Positions 19,774 through 29,006 of a DNA stretch of 64,000 nucleotides are shown here, one piece after another. The stretch's first letter is position 1. Each line of letters starts with the position of its first letter. A program made the translations under genes and the position numbers. Origin of the DNA: Ardenticatenaceae bacterium (GTDB lineage Bacteria; Chloroflexota; Anaerolineae; Promineifilales; Promineifilaceae); assembly GCA_030065875.1 (NCBI GenBank), contig JASJCR010000017.1:57649-121648 (forward strand), in the 5' to 3' direction. The notes under the pieces were generated by a model that was not told the DNA's origin, did not search any database, and worked only from the letters and a program-made list of their open reading frames with translations.

Positions 19774-20316
19774 TTAATCAGCTGGAGCTGCTTCCGGCTG
19801 TTTCATCAGCTCAAGCTCAATGGCAATTGAAATTTCTTCCCCCACGAGCAGTCCACCCGTTTCCAACGCCTGATTCCACGTTAGGCCCCAATCTTTGCGA
19901 TTAATTTTTACCGCAGCGCTAAACCCCGCACTGGTTGTCCCCCACGGACTCAAGGCCGTTCCGGCATATTCAACATCCAAGGTGACCGGCTTGGTCACAC
20001 CGCGAATGGTCAAATCACCATGGAGCTTACCGGTTGTATCGCTCAACTGATCAACACTCGTGCTTTTAAAGCTCAGCTGCGGGAAATTCCCCGCATCGAG
20101 AAAGTCAGGTGACATGAGATGACCATCGCGCTGCTCGTTGCGGGTATTGATGCTGGAAGCATCGATCGTTACCTCAACGGTTGTCGCGGTCATATTTTCC
20201 GGATCAAAATTTACTGAACCGCTAAACGATTCAAATTGGCCGCGAACTTTTGAAATCATCATGTGACGGGCCGAAAATAAAATTTCTGAGTGTGCGGGAT
20301 CAATTTGCCAAGACAT
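19774..20316 (-). CDS. YceI-family lipocalin-like protein
   Basis: The 180-aa protein matches the YceI beta-barrel family that binds isoprenoid or other lipophilic ligands. Typical features are WQIDPAHSEILFSARHMMISKVRGQF, a long SSINTRNEQRDGHLMSPDFL segment, and LTIRGVTKPVTLDVEY. No signal peptide is present, so it appears cytoplasmic. The ATG at 20316 is preceded by AAGGAGAACAGGTTT, so the longer frame starting at 20352 is rejected. It is transcribed from a consensus promoter carrying the TetR-type operator and is divergent from the tetR gene. Confidence 0.92.
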   Translation of the reverse strand: MSWQIDPAHSEILFSARHMMISKVRGQFESFSGSVNFDPENMTATTVEVTIDASSINTRNEQRDGHLMSPDFLDAGNFPQLSFKSTSVDQLSDTTGKLHGDLTIRGVTKPVTLDVEYAGTALSPWGTTSAGFSAAVKINRKDWGLTWNQALETGGLLVGEEISIAIELELMKQPEAAPAD

Positions 20317-20353
20317 AAACCTGTTCTCCTTGTTAGTAAGCGAATAGATCAAA

Positions 20354-20381
20354 TTGCGCTTGTAAATAATTCTGTTATTCT
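20354..20381 (+). promoter_or_regulatory. Predicted tetR promoter
   Basis: TTGCGC (20354-20359) and TATTCT (20376-20381) are separated by 16 bases. Operator copy 1 begins just downstream, at the expected transcription start. Confidence 0.4.
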
Positions 20382-20387
20382 ACTTAG

Positions 20388-20400
20388 CGGACCGCAGTCC
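20388..20400. promoter_or_regulatory. TetR-type operator, copy 1
   Basis: CGGACCGCAGTCC is the same 13-mer as copy 2, with 33 bp between their starts. It lies just downstream of both predicted start points, those of yceI and tetR. Confidence 0.65.
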
Positions 20401-20413
20401 ACTTACAGACAGG

Positions 20414-20442
20414 ATATTAACGGACCGCAGTCCGCTTGTCAA
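20414..20442 (-). promoter_or_regulatory. Consensus promoter of yceI with operator in the spacer
   Basis: On the minus strand TTGACA (20437-20442) and TAATAT (20414-20419) are separated by exactly 17 bases. The spacer contains operator copy 2, so a bound repressor would block the polymerase directly. Confidence 0.8.
20421..20434. promoter_or_regulatory. TetR-type operator, copy 2
   Basis: CGGAC-CGCA-GTCCG is a perfect 5-bp inverted repeat with extended similarity to copy 1. It sits between the -35 and -10 of the yceI promoter. Confidence 0.75.
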
Positions 20443-20477
20443 TTAGCATTTTATAAACGTTTGTCGCAAAATGGGGT

Positions 20478-21122
20478 ATGAAACGAGACATGATTAACCT
20501 GAACCTCATCCAAAATCCGCCAAGCCAGGGACGGCCGGAGCGGCGTGACGCCGCCGAAAATCGCCAGCTCATACTGGAAACGGCCGACCGGCTCTTTGCC
20601 GCACGAGGTGTGCAGGATGTCTGCATGGCTGAAATTGCCAAAGAAGCGGGGATTGGCAAAGGGACTCTCTACCGGCGCTTTGCCAACAAGGGAGAGCTCT
20701 GCCTTTCTTTACTGGATGAAGATTATCAACTCTTTCAAAATCAGCAGCTGGCTCGCTTTCAAGAGCAAATGCAGGCCCAGCTATCTCCCATCGAACAGCT
20801 GATAGGCTTCCTGACGCAGCTGCTCTACTTCATTAACGACCACGTTGATTTACTAAACGAAATTGAACAGGTTGGGCTAGATGATGCCAGTGCGAATGTC
20901 AGTATCCCCCACTGGTGGAATCATCTGACGATTCGCGGTCTGCTCCAGTCGGCCGTGAATCACGGCGAGATTTCACCGGATGCCGATCTGGAATACATCG
21001 CCGGCGCTTTACTTGCTCCGCTGGACAGCCGCATTTTGCGCCTACACCTTACCGCGCATGGCTTCACGCTGGACCAAATCGCCGCGGGTCAGGAATCATT
21101 GGTGCGCGGTTTGGCCCGGTAG
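20478..21122 (+). CDS. TetR/AcrR-family transcriptional regulator
   Basis: This 214-aa repressor has an N-terminal helix-turn-helix at about 25-75 (RQLILETADRLFAARGVQDV, then KEAGIGKGTLYRRFANKGEL) and a divergent alpha-helical ligand domain. The start at 20478 places about 20 residues ahead of the HTH. The two identical operators in the shared upstream region with yceI predict autoregulation and control of yceI. The ligand is not deducible. Confidence 0.92.
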   Translation: MKRDMINLNLIQNPPSQGRPERRDAAENRQLILETADRLFAARGVQDVCMAEIAKEAGIGKGTLYRRFANKGELCLSLLDEDYQLFQNQQLARFQEQMQAQLSPIEQLIGFLTQLLYFINDHVDLLNEIEQVGLDDASANVSIPHWWNHLTIRGLLQSAVNHGEISPDADLEYIAGALLAPLDSRILRLHLTAHGFTLDQIAAGQESLVRGLAR

Positions 21123-21151
21123 ACAAACCGCTCCTACCCGGTGCGGTTCCC

Positions 21152-22336
21152 CTAATCTTCCACAAATATGTCTGGGTCGAGGCATCCCTGCACGCGGGTA
21201 ACCCCATAATAGGTTTGAACGCTAAAATCACCAACAGGGGCGATTAACCCTTGTGTTTGGTTGTGAATATCTCCAAAATTTCCACCTAAATACCAAATCG
21301 CCACCCCTTTAATTTGAGGATAGGAGGCGTACATCTTTGAGGCCCAGGCGATTTCCTCAAGTGCTTGACCGTGAGGGGGGATATTTTGATACTCCCACCC
21401 CCATTCTGTGATAAGAACTGTCGGGCGAGCGATATTATATTGATCAGCCGCCTTAAATAAATCGTGGAAGCGGCCGACTAAATAGGGGTAAATATTGGTG
21501 ATTTCGCTTTTTGTATAGCTGTACTCATGTAAAGCGATCGCTAACCGGTGTGGATGTGCCTCTATAAATCGTAAAAATTCAACCATTTTGGGGGATCGCC
21601 AATGCTCCGGTTCCGGTTCACCCGCAGACCACCCGAAAGCAGCCCATTTGAAGCCGTCCCGCAAAGCCAATTTCCCGGTTTCAATTGCGAACTCCGCCAG
21701 CCATTCCGAGCGATTTTTATCTACCTCATTGATCGTCTCCAACCATATCATCGAGCGATCTTGATACAATTCTGGAGGAAACACACGCATGTGACGTACC
21801 CAGTGGCGGTTTGCGGCTTCGCGAGGTGAAAGAGAATAATCAGGAACGTCATAATTAAATGAACCGTGTTCGTCGCTACCTCGACCGGTTCGCCGAAAAA
21901 TCATCACGTGAGGGACCCCACTGGCTTTGGCCAACTGCAAAACCTCATAGATCGGGCCGGCATCATCGGCACTTTTAATAACGATTGGCACCCGACGGGC
22001 GTCCAACTGCCTGAAATAATCTCCAATGCCGTTGCGATTGCCGCCTGAGCCGGTGTGAAACCCGATTTTATTAAATGCCAAATCTAATCCTTGATTGGAC
22101 ATCTGCGATTGGGCCGCGTATAAATCAAACGGTCCGACGGAATTTTGCACAATTGGCGGCGGATTAACCTTACCTGAAGGCTGAAAACATGTTGCGGAAA
22201 TAAAGGGCAAAAAAAACTGATGAGATGGAGCTGCACTCGCCGTTTGAACCGCTTCGTCAGGCACGGTCGGCAATAACAAATAACCGGCCATCAGGGTTCC
22301 TAAAAACATACATGCAAATAAGAACTTTCTACTCAT
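21152..22336 (-). CDS. Secreted glycoside hydrolase-like protein
   Basis: The 394-aa protein begins with a signal peptide (MSRKFLFACMFLGTLMAGYL) and a short FFLPFIS segment. A TIM-barrel-like catalytic region follows. Two candidate catalytic carboxylates are visible: Glu in WLETINEVDK, resembling the NE acid/base site of clan GH-A, and Glu in VLITEWGWE, resembling the nucleophile. The exact family is unclear, with GH5/GH39-like the closest guess. The ATG at 22336 is preferred because longer starts at 22369 and 22429 push the signal peptide inward. It is convergent with tetR. Confidence 0.65.
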   Translation of the reverse strand: MSRKFLFACMFLGTLMAGYLLLPTVPDEAVQTASAAPSHQFFLPFISATCFQPSGKVNPPPIVQNSVGPFDLYAAQSQMSNQGLDLAFNKIGFHTGSGGNRNGIGDYFRQLDARRVPIVIKSADDAGPIYEVLQLAKASGVPHVMIFRRTGRGSDEHGSFNYDVPDYSLSPREAANRHWVRHMRVFPPELYQDRSMIWLETINEVDKNRSEWLAEFAIETGKLALRDGFKWAAFGWSAGEPEPEHWRSPKMVEFLRFIEAHPHRLAIALHEYSYTKSEITNIYPYLVGRFHDLFKAADQYNIARPTVLITEWGWEYQNIPPHGQALEEIAWASKMYASYPQIKGVAIWYLGGNFGDIHNQTQGLIAPVGDFSVQTYYGVTRVQGCLDPDIFVED

Positions 22337-22650
22337 CAAGCTCGCCCCATTTAAAGATTTTAGATCCATACTTTTATCAATAACCAACCGTTCATCCGTA
22401 TGAAGAGATTTAATTAGCCCTGCGAGCAAATCGCAATTGATAAAAATTCAAAAATTTACAAGACTTTTATCAATTAATTTGTCCATAGACCCCACAGGGC
22501 TGAACCAAAGGTCCCAGATTTTGGCAGAACCTGTCCGGAGCTAACCAATACTAAAGTCATTGCCTTTAACGGTAGCGCAGTTTGTCATTTTGCTCTATCA
22601 AATTCTTAGCCAATTTGGCCTATCTTAAGGGTGAAGTCATAATAATCGCT
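22337..22650. other. AT-rich divergent intergenic region with inverted repeat
   Basis: AATTGATAAAA (22435-22445) and TTTTATCAATT (22465-22475) form a perfect 11-bp inverted repeat with a 19-nt spacer. A third copy of the word TTTTATCAAT lies at 22372-22381, nearer the glycosidase-like gene. I see no clear promoter for the thiamine pyrophosphokinase gene and no TPP riboswitch core. Confidence 0.4.
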
Positions 22651-23307
22651 ATGCCTATTTTGCTTTTTGCCAACGGCGATATTGAAAACACAGCCTGGCT
22701 GGCCAAACATCTTCAAAGTGCCACTGCTGTTATTGCTGTTGATGGGGGCGCCCGCCACCTGGAAACTTATGAAAAAGATCCTGACGTCCTGATTGGTGAC
22801 CTTGATTCTTTAGATCCAAAAACGGTGCAACAGCTTCAAGCTCGAGGGACAAAGATCATTCAGTATCCTCAGGCCAAAGACGAGACAGATTTAGAGCTGG
22901 CGCTGCTGTATGCGGTCAACCAATCCATGTGGAAAGATCAACCGCTGTTCATTTTTGGCGTCTTGGGCGGCCGGCTTGACCAGACGCTGGCAAACATTCT
23001 CCTTCTGGCCCATCCACGTTTAAAGGACCGCCATGTGCGCATTCTTGAACAGCATCAGCAGGCGTGGCTCGTCTCCGATTCAACCCAGATTCACGGACAA
23101 ATTGGAGACATGGTTTCTCTCGTTCCTTTGGGAGGCTCGGTCGAAATTGAGAGAACAATGGGGCTTGAATGGCCATTAATCAAAGAAAGGCTTTCTTTTG
23201 GACCGGCTCGTGGGGTAAGCAACCGGCTTACCCGGTCAACCGCCACCGTCAAAATAAACAGCGGCCAGCTCTTGTGTATTCACACCGATCGCTCATGGAG
23301 CCGATAA
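22651..23307 (+). CDS. thiN: Thiamine pyrophosphokinase
   Basis: This 218-aa enzyme converts thiamine and ATP to thiamine pyrophosphate. Diagnostic segments are IAVDGGARHLETYEKDPDVL, IGDLDSLDPKTV, YPQAKDETDLELALLYA, and FGVLGGRLDQTLANI. The frame extends to 22582, but the ATG at 22651 (MPILLFANGDIE) matches the family start. No other thiamine genes are nearby. Confidence 0.9.
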   Translation: MPILLFANGDIENTAWLAKHLQSATAVIAVDGGARHLETYEKDPDVLIGDLDSLDPKTVQQLQARGTKIIQYPQAKDETDLELALLYAVNQSMWKDQPLFIFGVLGGRLDQTLANILLLAHPRLKDRHVRILEQHQQAWLVSDSTQIHGQIGDMVSLVPLGGSVEIERTMGLEWPLIKERLSFGPARGVSNRLTRSTATVKINSGQLLCIHTDRSWSR

Positions 23308-23317
23308 GGTCGCCCTG

Positions 23318-23346
23318 TTGCTTTTATAATTTGATTTAGGGACAAT
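23318..23346 (+). promoter_or_regulatory. Possible promoter before the queuosine transporter leader
   Basis: TTGCTT (23318-23323) and GACAAT (23341-23346) are separated by 17 bases. A start near 23353 would begin transcription just ahead of the structured leader. Confidence 0.35.
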
Positions 23347-23360
23347 ACAATCCTCTTGCC

Positions 23361-23455
23361 GGTCGCAGTGAAGAAGAATTCTTCTCTCTTCAAAACCCGG
23401 CCTGGGCCGGTGCCCAAACCAAAACTGCGGCGGACTCACCGCCTTAAAATGGAGG
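23361..23455 (+). ncRNA. Candidate structured leader of the queuosine transporter
   Basis: Four helices can be drawn in the 5' leader. CGCAGT (23364-23369) pairs with ACTGCG (23424-23429) and encloses AGAAGAATTCTTCT (23372-23385) and CCGGCC/GGCCGG (23397-23410). A GGCGG/CCGCC hairpin (23429-23443) then stands directly before the GGAGG SD. It does not match the preQ1-I pattern I know. A riboswitch is plausible given the gene but unproven. Confidence 0.4.
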
Positions 23456-23462
23456 TCAATTT

Positions 23463-24137
23463 GTGACTCAAATAAACCGTGCGGTATCAGACCGCACAGC
23501 CTCGGCCGTGCCTGCGGCGGCCGTTCTCGTTATTGCTGCCTATATCGCAGCCCAAATGGTGGCCGATATCACCAGCGTCAAGATTGGGCTTGTGGCCGGA
23601 TTGGCGGTGGATATGGGCACCTTTATCTATCCGATCACCTTTACGCTTCGCGATTTGGTCCACAAAGTGCTGGGGAAACGCAACGCCCAGATTTTGGTCG
23701 TGACGGCCGCGGTTGTAAATTTGTTGATGGTTCTCTACACCTGGTGGGCTTCATCAGTAGGGTCTGATCCTCTGGCCGACCCTACCGGTGACTTCTTTTC
23801 AGCTTACCAAATGGTTTTTGGCCCCTTATGGCGGATTACTATCGCTTCGATTCTGGCTGAAGTCGTCTCTGAACTGGCCGATACCGAAATGTATCACTGG
23901 TTTGTAACCCGCATTTCTCGAAATTATCAATGGGCCAGGGTTTTGGTCAGTAATGCCGTCAGCGTTCCTTTAGATAACCTGATATTTGCCGTCGGTGCAT
24001 TTGCTCCTATTCTCGGGTTAGCCGACGCGGTGCCTTGGTCGGTGGTATGGGAAATCTTTATATTTAATTTGATTGTCAAATTCGCCCTGACGCTCCTCAC
24101 GCTGCCCTTGATTTATTTGACGCCCGATCCAAATTAG
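23463..24137 (+). CDS. Queuosine precursor transporter (YhhQ/VUT family)
   Basis: This 224-aa membrane protein has about six helices. Family features include ADITSVKIGLVAG, YPITFTLRDLVHKVLGKRNA, SELADTEMYHWFV and NAVSVPLDNLIFAVGAFAPI. YhhQ-type proteins import queuine-pathway bases such as preQ0 or preQ1. The start is a GTG with a GGAGG SD eight bases upstream. queG, which acts later in the same pathway, lies 24 kb away in this window. Confidence 0.88.
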   Translation: MTQINRAVSDRTASAVPAAAVLVIAAYIAAQMVADITSVKIGLVAGLAVDMGTFIYPITFTLRDLVHKVLGKRNAQILVVTAAVVNLLMVLYTWWASSVGSDPLADPTGDFFSAYQMVFGPLWRITIASILAEVVSELADTEMYHWFVTRISRNYQWARVLVSNAVSVPLDNLIFAVGAFAPILGLADAVPWSVVWEIFIFNLIVKFALTLLTLPLIYLTPDPN

Positions 24138-24166
24138 GTGGTTTAAGTGGATCACGATTAAAAATC

Positions 24167-24250
24167 AGCCACGGATTAACACGGATTTTCACAGATTTCT
24201 CTCTGTAATCCTTCGGCTCCACCCAGGACAGGTTCTGCGAAAATCTGCGG
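24167..24250. repeat. Dispersed repeat, subfamily with AATCCTTCGGCT core
   Basis: This is an imperfectly palindromic repeat. It starts GCCACGGATTAACACGG and ends GAAAATCTGCGG, with AATCCTTCGGCT and GGACAGGTTCTG in the middle. The copy at 35238 shares the same core. Confidence 0.7.
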
Positions 24251-24368
24251 ACAAATCATTGCTGAAAAGTACTCGAAATTCACTCAATTGGAAAAGCCGC
24301 TGTTTTGAGACAGCGGCCGCTAAAAATCCTTTCGTTTACGAGTGATTGATCATATCGATCAACCTTGG

Positions 24369-24797
24369 CTATTTATTATTCCCCCGTCGGAAAATAATAA
24401 ACCCCCCAATGAGAATCATCGAAGTTACAATGACCCATCCGTATCCCAGCCATCCAAATTGAGACATTAGTAAAAATGCCCCCATCAAGATTAACAGAAG
24501 GGCCACCAGCCGGTTTTGGCCGGTCGCCTCATACAGCTGCTCAAACATCCGCTCAACCGTTTCCACAATATCGTTCAGATTGTTTTTTACAATCTCACCA
24601 AGAGGGAGTGAGACATCTTCTTCAAACGGAATCAAAACAGCCAGTACCACATAGAGGGCGGTCCCTAAACCGCTAGCCAGGCTCAACAAAATAAATGCCA
24701 ACCGCACCCAGGTCACGTCAATGGCAATATATCGCGCCAACCCGGAACAGACACCGGAAATCGTACGGGTTTCACGGTTTCGTGTTAGTGTTGTCAT
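24369..24797 (-). CDS. PspC domain protein
   Basis: This 142-aa protein has an N-terminal PspC domain (1-60): RTISGVCSGLARYIAIDVTWVRLAFILLSL followed by a hydrophobic helix ending VLIPFEED. A second hydrophobic region at about 95-135 forms one or two membrane segments. PspC proteins take part in envelope stress signalling. No pspA or other psp genes are nearby, so its role here is uncertain. Confidence 0.88.
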   Translation of the reverse strand: MTTLTRNRETRTISGVCSGLARYIAIDVTWVRLAFILLSLASGLGTALYVVLAVLIPFEEDVSLPLGEIVKNNLNDIVETVERMFEQLYEATGQNRLVALLLILMGAFLLMSQFGWLGYGWVIVTSMILIGGFIIFRRGNNK

Positions 24798-24960
24798 CTT
24801 TCTAGAATCCCCTTTAACATTGCCGATTTTTCAAAAACCTGTACGCACCGAGCATCTTTGAGTTGCAATAATTATCATCAAACGATTAAAACTTGTTTTA
24901 AATTAACAATCAAATTTATTAATTTTTTTATTTTGATTTTGATCGAATACGATCTGAGTT

Positions 24961-24988
24961 TTGCCTACCCCTCCAAAAGAAGTATAAT
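24961..24988 (+). promoter_or_regulatory. Predicted promoter of the S1-domain gene
   Basis: TTGCCT (24961-24966) and a consensus TATAAT (24983-24988) are separated by 16 bases. The leader would be about 28 nt with no SD. Confidence 0.6.
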
Positions 24989-25022
24989 CCTGTAAAATCT
25001 TAATGGATTATAAAAAAAACAA

Positions 25023-26150
25023 ATGGAAGTAGAGCAAACAAAAGATTTGAGCCTTTTCTTAGATCAACTCTCAGAGTACGATTTTAGTCTACGCATCCCA
25101 GAAGCGGGTGAACTTTATACCGGAACAGTTGTTTCAAAAACCAATGATGCAATTTTGGTTGATATCGGCGCAAAATCTGAAGGTATGATTGACCGTCGAG
25201 AAATTGAGCAACTTTCTCCAGAACAAAAAAATGATCTCGCCGAAGGGAATGAGATCAAGGTAGTTGTCATCACTCCTGAAGATCGCAACGGCAACATTAT
25301 TTTATCCTATACCAAAGCGATGGAAGATGTTGATTGGGTCCGCGCTGAAGAACTGCTGGAATCTGGTGAAGTTTTTTCCAGTGAAGTTATCGGGTTTAAC
25401 CGTGGCGGGCTGCTGGCCCGTTTAGGAACTTTGCGAGCCTTTATCCCGGTTTCTCACGTCGGCTTTTCTGTTGAAGATAGCACTGAATTTGAGAAATTAA
25501 TTGGCGATCAACTACCGGTAAAAGTTTTAGAAGTGAATCGCAACAAGCGTCGCTTGATTTTGAGTGCTCGAGAGACGATGCAAAAACAGCGTGCGGAGAA
25601 AAAGCGTGAAGCTTTATCGACGCTGACTGAAGGGGACAAGATTAAAGGCCCCATCGTCAATATCGAGTCATTTGGCTTGTTTGTTGATCTAGATGGCATT
25701 CAAGGTTTGGTCCATCTTTCTGAAGTAAGCTGGCAAAGGATCGATAATTTAAAGAAGCATTTCCAGCAAGGTCAGGAAGTTGAGGTGTTGATTCTCCAAA
25801 TCGATGAGGAGAAGGCGCGTGTCTCTTTAAGCATGAAGCGCCTGGAAGTTGATCCCTGGGATGAAATCGAAAAATATTACCGCATTGGTCAATTGATTGA
25901 AGTCTCAATTACTAAAGTGGTTCCGTTTGGTGCCTTTGCCCGACTCAATGGGGAGTTTGAATTAGAAGGGCTTATCCATATTTCGGAATTAGCTGACCAT
26001 CACGTCCAGCATCCACATGAAGTGATTAAAGCCAACGACACGATGGTTGTCCGCATCATCAAGATCAACAACGACAAACGGCAAATCGGTTTGAGTCTAA
26101 AGCAGGTTTCCTCCTCCGAATTCATCGATGTCGATCTCGAGCAATCTTAA
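25023..26150 (+). CDS. rpsA: 30S ribosomal protein S1-like protein, four S1 domains
   Basis: This 375-aa RNA-binding protein has four S1 (OB-fold) repeats at about 29-99, 115-184, 202-271 and 287-361. The third and fourth are the most typical (IVNIESFGLFVDLDGIQGLVHLSEVSW and VVPFGAFARLNGEFELEGLIHIS). Four repeats is usual outside Proteobacteria, where S1 has six. The ATG has no recognisable SD, only an A-rich leader, which is common for rpsA genes. It is followed by clpC but separated by 287 bp. Confidence 0.88.
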   Translation: MEVEQTKDLSLFLDQLSEYDFSLRIPEAGELYTGTVVSKTNDAILVDIGAKSEGMIDRREIEQLSPEQKNDLAEGNEIKVVVITPEDRNGNIILSYTKAMEDVDWVRAEELLESGEVFSSEVIGFNRGGLLARLGTLRAFIPVSHVGFSVEDSTEFEKLIGDQLPVKVLEVNRNKRRLILSARETMQKQRAEKKREALSTLTEGDKIKGPIVNIESFGLFVDLDGIQGLVHLSEVSWQRIDNLKKHFQQGQEVEVLILQIDEEKARVSLSMKRLEVDPWDEIEKYYRIGQLIEVSITKVVPFGAFARLNGEFELEGLIHISELADHHVQHPHEVIKANDTMVVRIIKINNDKRQIGLSLKQVSSSEFIDVDLEQS

Positions 26151-26185
26151 CCATAACATTAAGAATAATTGTGCATAATATCAGA

Positions 26186-26235
26186 ACTTCCTAATTAAAA
26201 CGGAATGCTAACGGCGTTTTCATTTAATTGGAAGT
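26186..26235 (+). terminator. Long imperfect hairpin after the S1-domain gene
   Basis: ACTTCC...AATTAA...AACG pairs with CGTT...TTTAATT-GGAAGT over about 17 bp with bulges. There is no T-run after it, so termination is uncertain. The rest of the intergenic region holds a weak clpC promoter candidate, TTGAAA (26353) and TAAATA (26376), 17 bp apart. Confidence 0.35.
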
Positions 26236-26437
26236 AGAATGCGTTCAGTCAAATGGGGAAAAGTCATTATTTGAAATATAAGTAATGGCTCTATGAGTGT
26301 AAACTTTCTGAAGATTGATGCGTCTTTTACAATAAGTGAGACACACGGTCTATTGAAATTGGCGTCGTTTTCATGTAAATATTCAAGAATGCATCATGTC
26401 AAGGCGTCAGTATGGTTAACAAATTCGAGGTAAACCT

Positions 26438-28933
26438 GTGAACTCAAAAAATTGGGAAAGATTTACCCAGCGCGCACGTCGAGTTCTAAGCTTAGCTCAA
26501 GAAGAAGCGGAGCGCTTAAATCATAATTACATTGGAAGTGAGCATTTGCTCATCGGCCTACTTCGAGAAGAAGGTGGCGTTGCCGGCCGGGTTCTGCGTG
26601 AAGTGGGCCTGGAGGTGAGCCGGGTACAGGCCATGGTAGAACGGATGGTTGGTACCGGTACCCGCACGCCATTTACTAAAATCGAATTGGCACCAACTAC
26701 CAAACGCGTGTTAGAACTCGCTGTCGAAGAAGCGCGCCGTATGGGGCAGCATTACATCAGCACCGAACACCTTCTTTTGGGGTTGGCTCGACAAAATGAC
26801 GGCACGGTTTCCGACATCCTCAAGAAATTTGGGGTGACCACCGAGCAAATTCGCCGCCAAACCCGGCGCATGCTCAAGGAAAGCCCGGTTCCCTCCAGCG
26901 AACAAGCACCCTCCCGCCGCCAGCGTAGCAAAGAAAAAAGCAAAACGCCGATGGTTGATCAATTGGCCACGGATTTAACGGCCCTGGCTGAGGAAAGCAA
27001 GCTTGATCCGGTAATCGGCCGCCAAATGGAAATTGAGCGGGTGATTCAGATTCTGGCTCGACGCACCAAAAATAATCCGGCTTTAATCGGAGAACCCGGC
27101 GTCGGTAAAACAGCCATTGTCGAAGGATTGGCCCAACGCGTGGTCAGCGGCCGCGTGCCCGAAGTTTTACAAGACAAGCGCGTCTTGCAGCTCGACGTCG
27201 GCAGTCTTGTAGCCGGCACGATGTATCGGGGCCAATTTGAGGAGCGCCTCAAAAGGGTGATCGAAGAACTCAAGTCAAGCGACGCGATTCTTTTTATCGA
27301 TGAAGTGCATATGCTGGTTGGTGCCGGTTCGGCCGGCAGCTCCGTAGATGCCGCCAATATCCTCAAACCGGCGCTGGCTCGCGGTGAGTTACAAACGATC
27401 GGGGCCACCACGCTGGAAGAGTATCGCAAATATATCGAAAGTGATGCCGCTTTAGAACGTCGTTTCCAACCGATCAACGTTGATGAACCCACACCGGAGG
27501 AAGCGGTCAAAATTTTGGAAGGGGTTAAAGGAGCTTACGAACAGCACCACAACCTCGAAATCACCTCTGAAGCGGTAGAAGCGGCCGTTAAGCTGTCAAC
27601 CCGGTACGTCACGGAACGGTTCCTGCCGGATAAGGCTATCGACCTGATCGATGAATCGGCCTCCCGAGTGCGCATGTACCGCGCCCCGCAAATGGCTGAT
27701 ATCAATGTCGTGTATGAAAACCTGCGCGATCTCCGCCTTAAACGAGAAATCGCCCTCGATGAGGGCCGCTTTGACGACGCGGCCTCCCTGCGGGAAGAAG
27801 AAGAAGCGCTGCAGCGCAGCCTCGATGAAATGCGAGCTGGCTCACAAGGGTACAATTTATCGGTTACCCCCACCGACATCGCTGAAGTGGTTTCGATGTG
27901 GACCGGGATCCCGATCCTGCAGCTAACTGAAGAAGAATCCGCCCGCTTGCTTCGTATGGAAGAAGATTTGGCGGACAACATCGTTGGTCAAAAAGAAGCG
28001 ATTAAGTCAATCTCCAAAGCGGTTCGTCGAGCACGGGCCGGGTTGAAAAACCCGCGTCGGCCGATCGGGTCCTTTATTTTCCTGGGCCCCACCGGGGTCG
28101 GGAAAACCGAGCTGACCAAAGCGCTGGCCGAATTCCTTTTTGGAACGCCGGACGCCCTCATACAGCTCGATATGTCTGAGTTTATGGAGCGGCACAACGT
28201 GTCCCGTCTGGTAGGGTCCCCTCCAGGGTATGTGGGTTACGAGGATGCCGGTCAGCTCACCGAATCAATCCGCCGCCGGCCGTATTCGATCGTCGTCTTT
28301 GACGAAATCGAAAAAGCCCATCCGGAAACGTTTAACATTCTTCTGCAAATTATGGAAGAAGGTCAACTTTCCGATGCTAAGGGGCAAAAAGTCGATTTCC
28401 GCAATGCGATTATTATCATGACCTCCAATGTGGGGGCATCAGCGATCAAGCGCCAGCCCAATATTGGCTTCTCCTTCCAGCAAGACACGTCCATTCAGGA
28501 AGAGCAAGAGTATGCTGACATGCAGAAGAAGCTGATGGAAGAGTTAAAGCGGGCGTTCCGGCCGGAATTTCTCAACCGCGTCGACAGCGTTATCGTTTTC
28601 CACCAGCTCTCAAAAGAGCACATCCGGTCTATCGTCGACATCATCCTGGTCGAATTAAACGAGCGACTGGAAGAGTACGAGATTTTCCTGACGGCCACTG
28701 ATGCCGCCAAAGATTGGCTAGCAGAAGAAGGATACGACGCCGAATACGGTGCCCGACCCCTGCGACGACTGATCCAAACGGAAATTGAGGATCTTCTGTC
28801 TGACGAAATGTTGGCTGGAAAGATCCGCAACGGCGCAAAAGTTGAAGCCGATCTCAAAGATGATAAAATGACGATTCGCGTGCTTGAGCAGCCGGAAGAA
28901 GAAGTTTCCGAAGAGGCAATGCCCACGCTGTAA
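26438..28933 (+). CDS. clpC: ATP-dependent Clp protease ATP-binding subunit ClpC
   Basis: This 831-aa Hsp100 unfoldase has two Clp N-terminal repeats (about 1-145). The first AAA module has Walker A GEPGVGKT and Walker [15 protein letters not shown]-like coiled middle domain follows ([20 protein letters not shown]). The second AAA module has GPTGVGKT and VVFDEIEKA, and a ClpB D2-small domain ends in [20 protein letters not shown]. The start is GTG with a GAGGT SD. clpP, mcsA/mcsB and ctsR are not adjacent. A strong terminator follows. Confidence 0.96.
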   Translation: MNSKNWERFTQRARRVLSLAQEEAERLNHNYIGSEHLLIGLLREEGGVAGRVLREVGLEVSRVQAMVERMVGTGTRTPFTKIELAPTTKRVLELAVEEARRMGQHYISTEHLLLGLARQNDGTVSDILKKFGVTTEQIRRQTRRMLKESPVPSSEQAPSRRQRSKEKSKTPMVDQLATDLTALAEESKLDPVIGRQMEIERVIQILARRTKNNPALIGEPGVGKTAIVEGLAQRVVSGRVPEVLQDKRVLQLDVGSLVAGTMYRGQFEERLKRVIEELKSSDAILFIDEVHMLVGAGSAGSSVDAANILKPALARGELQTIGATTLEEYRKYIESDAALERRFQPINVDEPTPEEAVKILEGVKGAYEQHHNLEITSEAVEAAVKLSTRYVTERFLPDKAIDLIDESASRVRMYRAPQMADINVVYENLRDLRLKREIALDEGRFDDAASLREEEEALQRSLDEMRAGSQGYNLSVTPTDIAEVVSMWTGIPILQLTEEESARLLRMEEDLADNIVGQKEAIKSISKAVRRARAGLKNPRRPIGSFIFLGPTGVGKTELTKALAEFLFGTPDALIQLDMSEFMERHNVSRLVGSPPGYVGYEDAGQLTESIRRRPYSIVVFDEIEKAHPETFNILLQIMEEGQLSDAKGQKVDFRNAIIIMTSNVGASAIKRQPNIGFSFQQDTSIQEEQEYADMQKKLMEELKRAFRPEFLNRVDSVIVFHQLSKEHIRSIVDIILVELNERLEEYEIFLTATDAAKDWLAEEGYDAEYGARPLRRLIQTEIEDLLSDEMLAGKIRNGAKVEADLKDDKMTIRVLEQPEEEVSEEAMPTL

Positions 28934-28951
28934 GGCCCAAATACTGAAAGC

Positions 28952-28982
28952 AAAAAGCCCTTGGAATCAAGGGCTTTTTTTT
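28952..28982 (+). terminator. Rho-independent terminator after clpC
   Basis: AAAAAGCCCTTG pairs perfectly with CAAGGGCTTTTT around a GAAT loop, and the T-run continues to 28982. Confidence 0.92.
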
Positions 28983-29006
28983 ATTTAAGAAAAATTGGGT
29001 GGGAAA

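Noticed and set aside
22500..22650. TPP riboswitch before the thiamine pyrophosphokinase gene
   Set aside because: The conserved CTGAGA and GATAATGCCAGCG-like cores are absent.
23361..23455. Known preQ1-I riboswitch
   Set aside because: It does not have the short stem-loop with an A-rich tail. Left as an unclassified leader.
26245..26270. CtsR-type operator before clpC (AGTCAAA and AAAGTCA words)
   Set aside because: The spacing is eight bases instead of three, and the heptads are poor.
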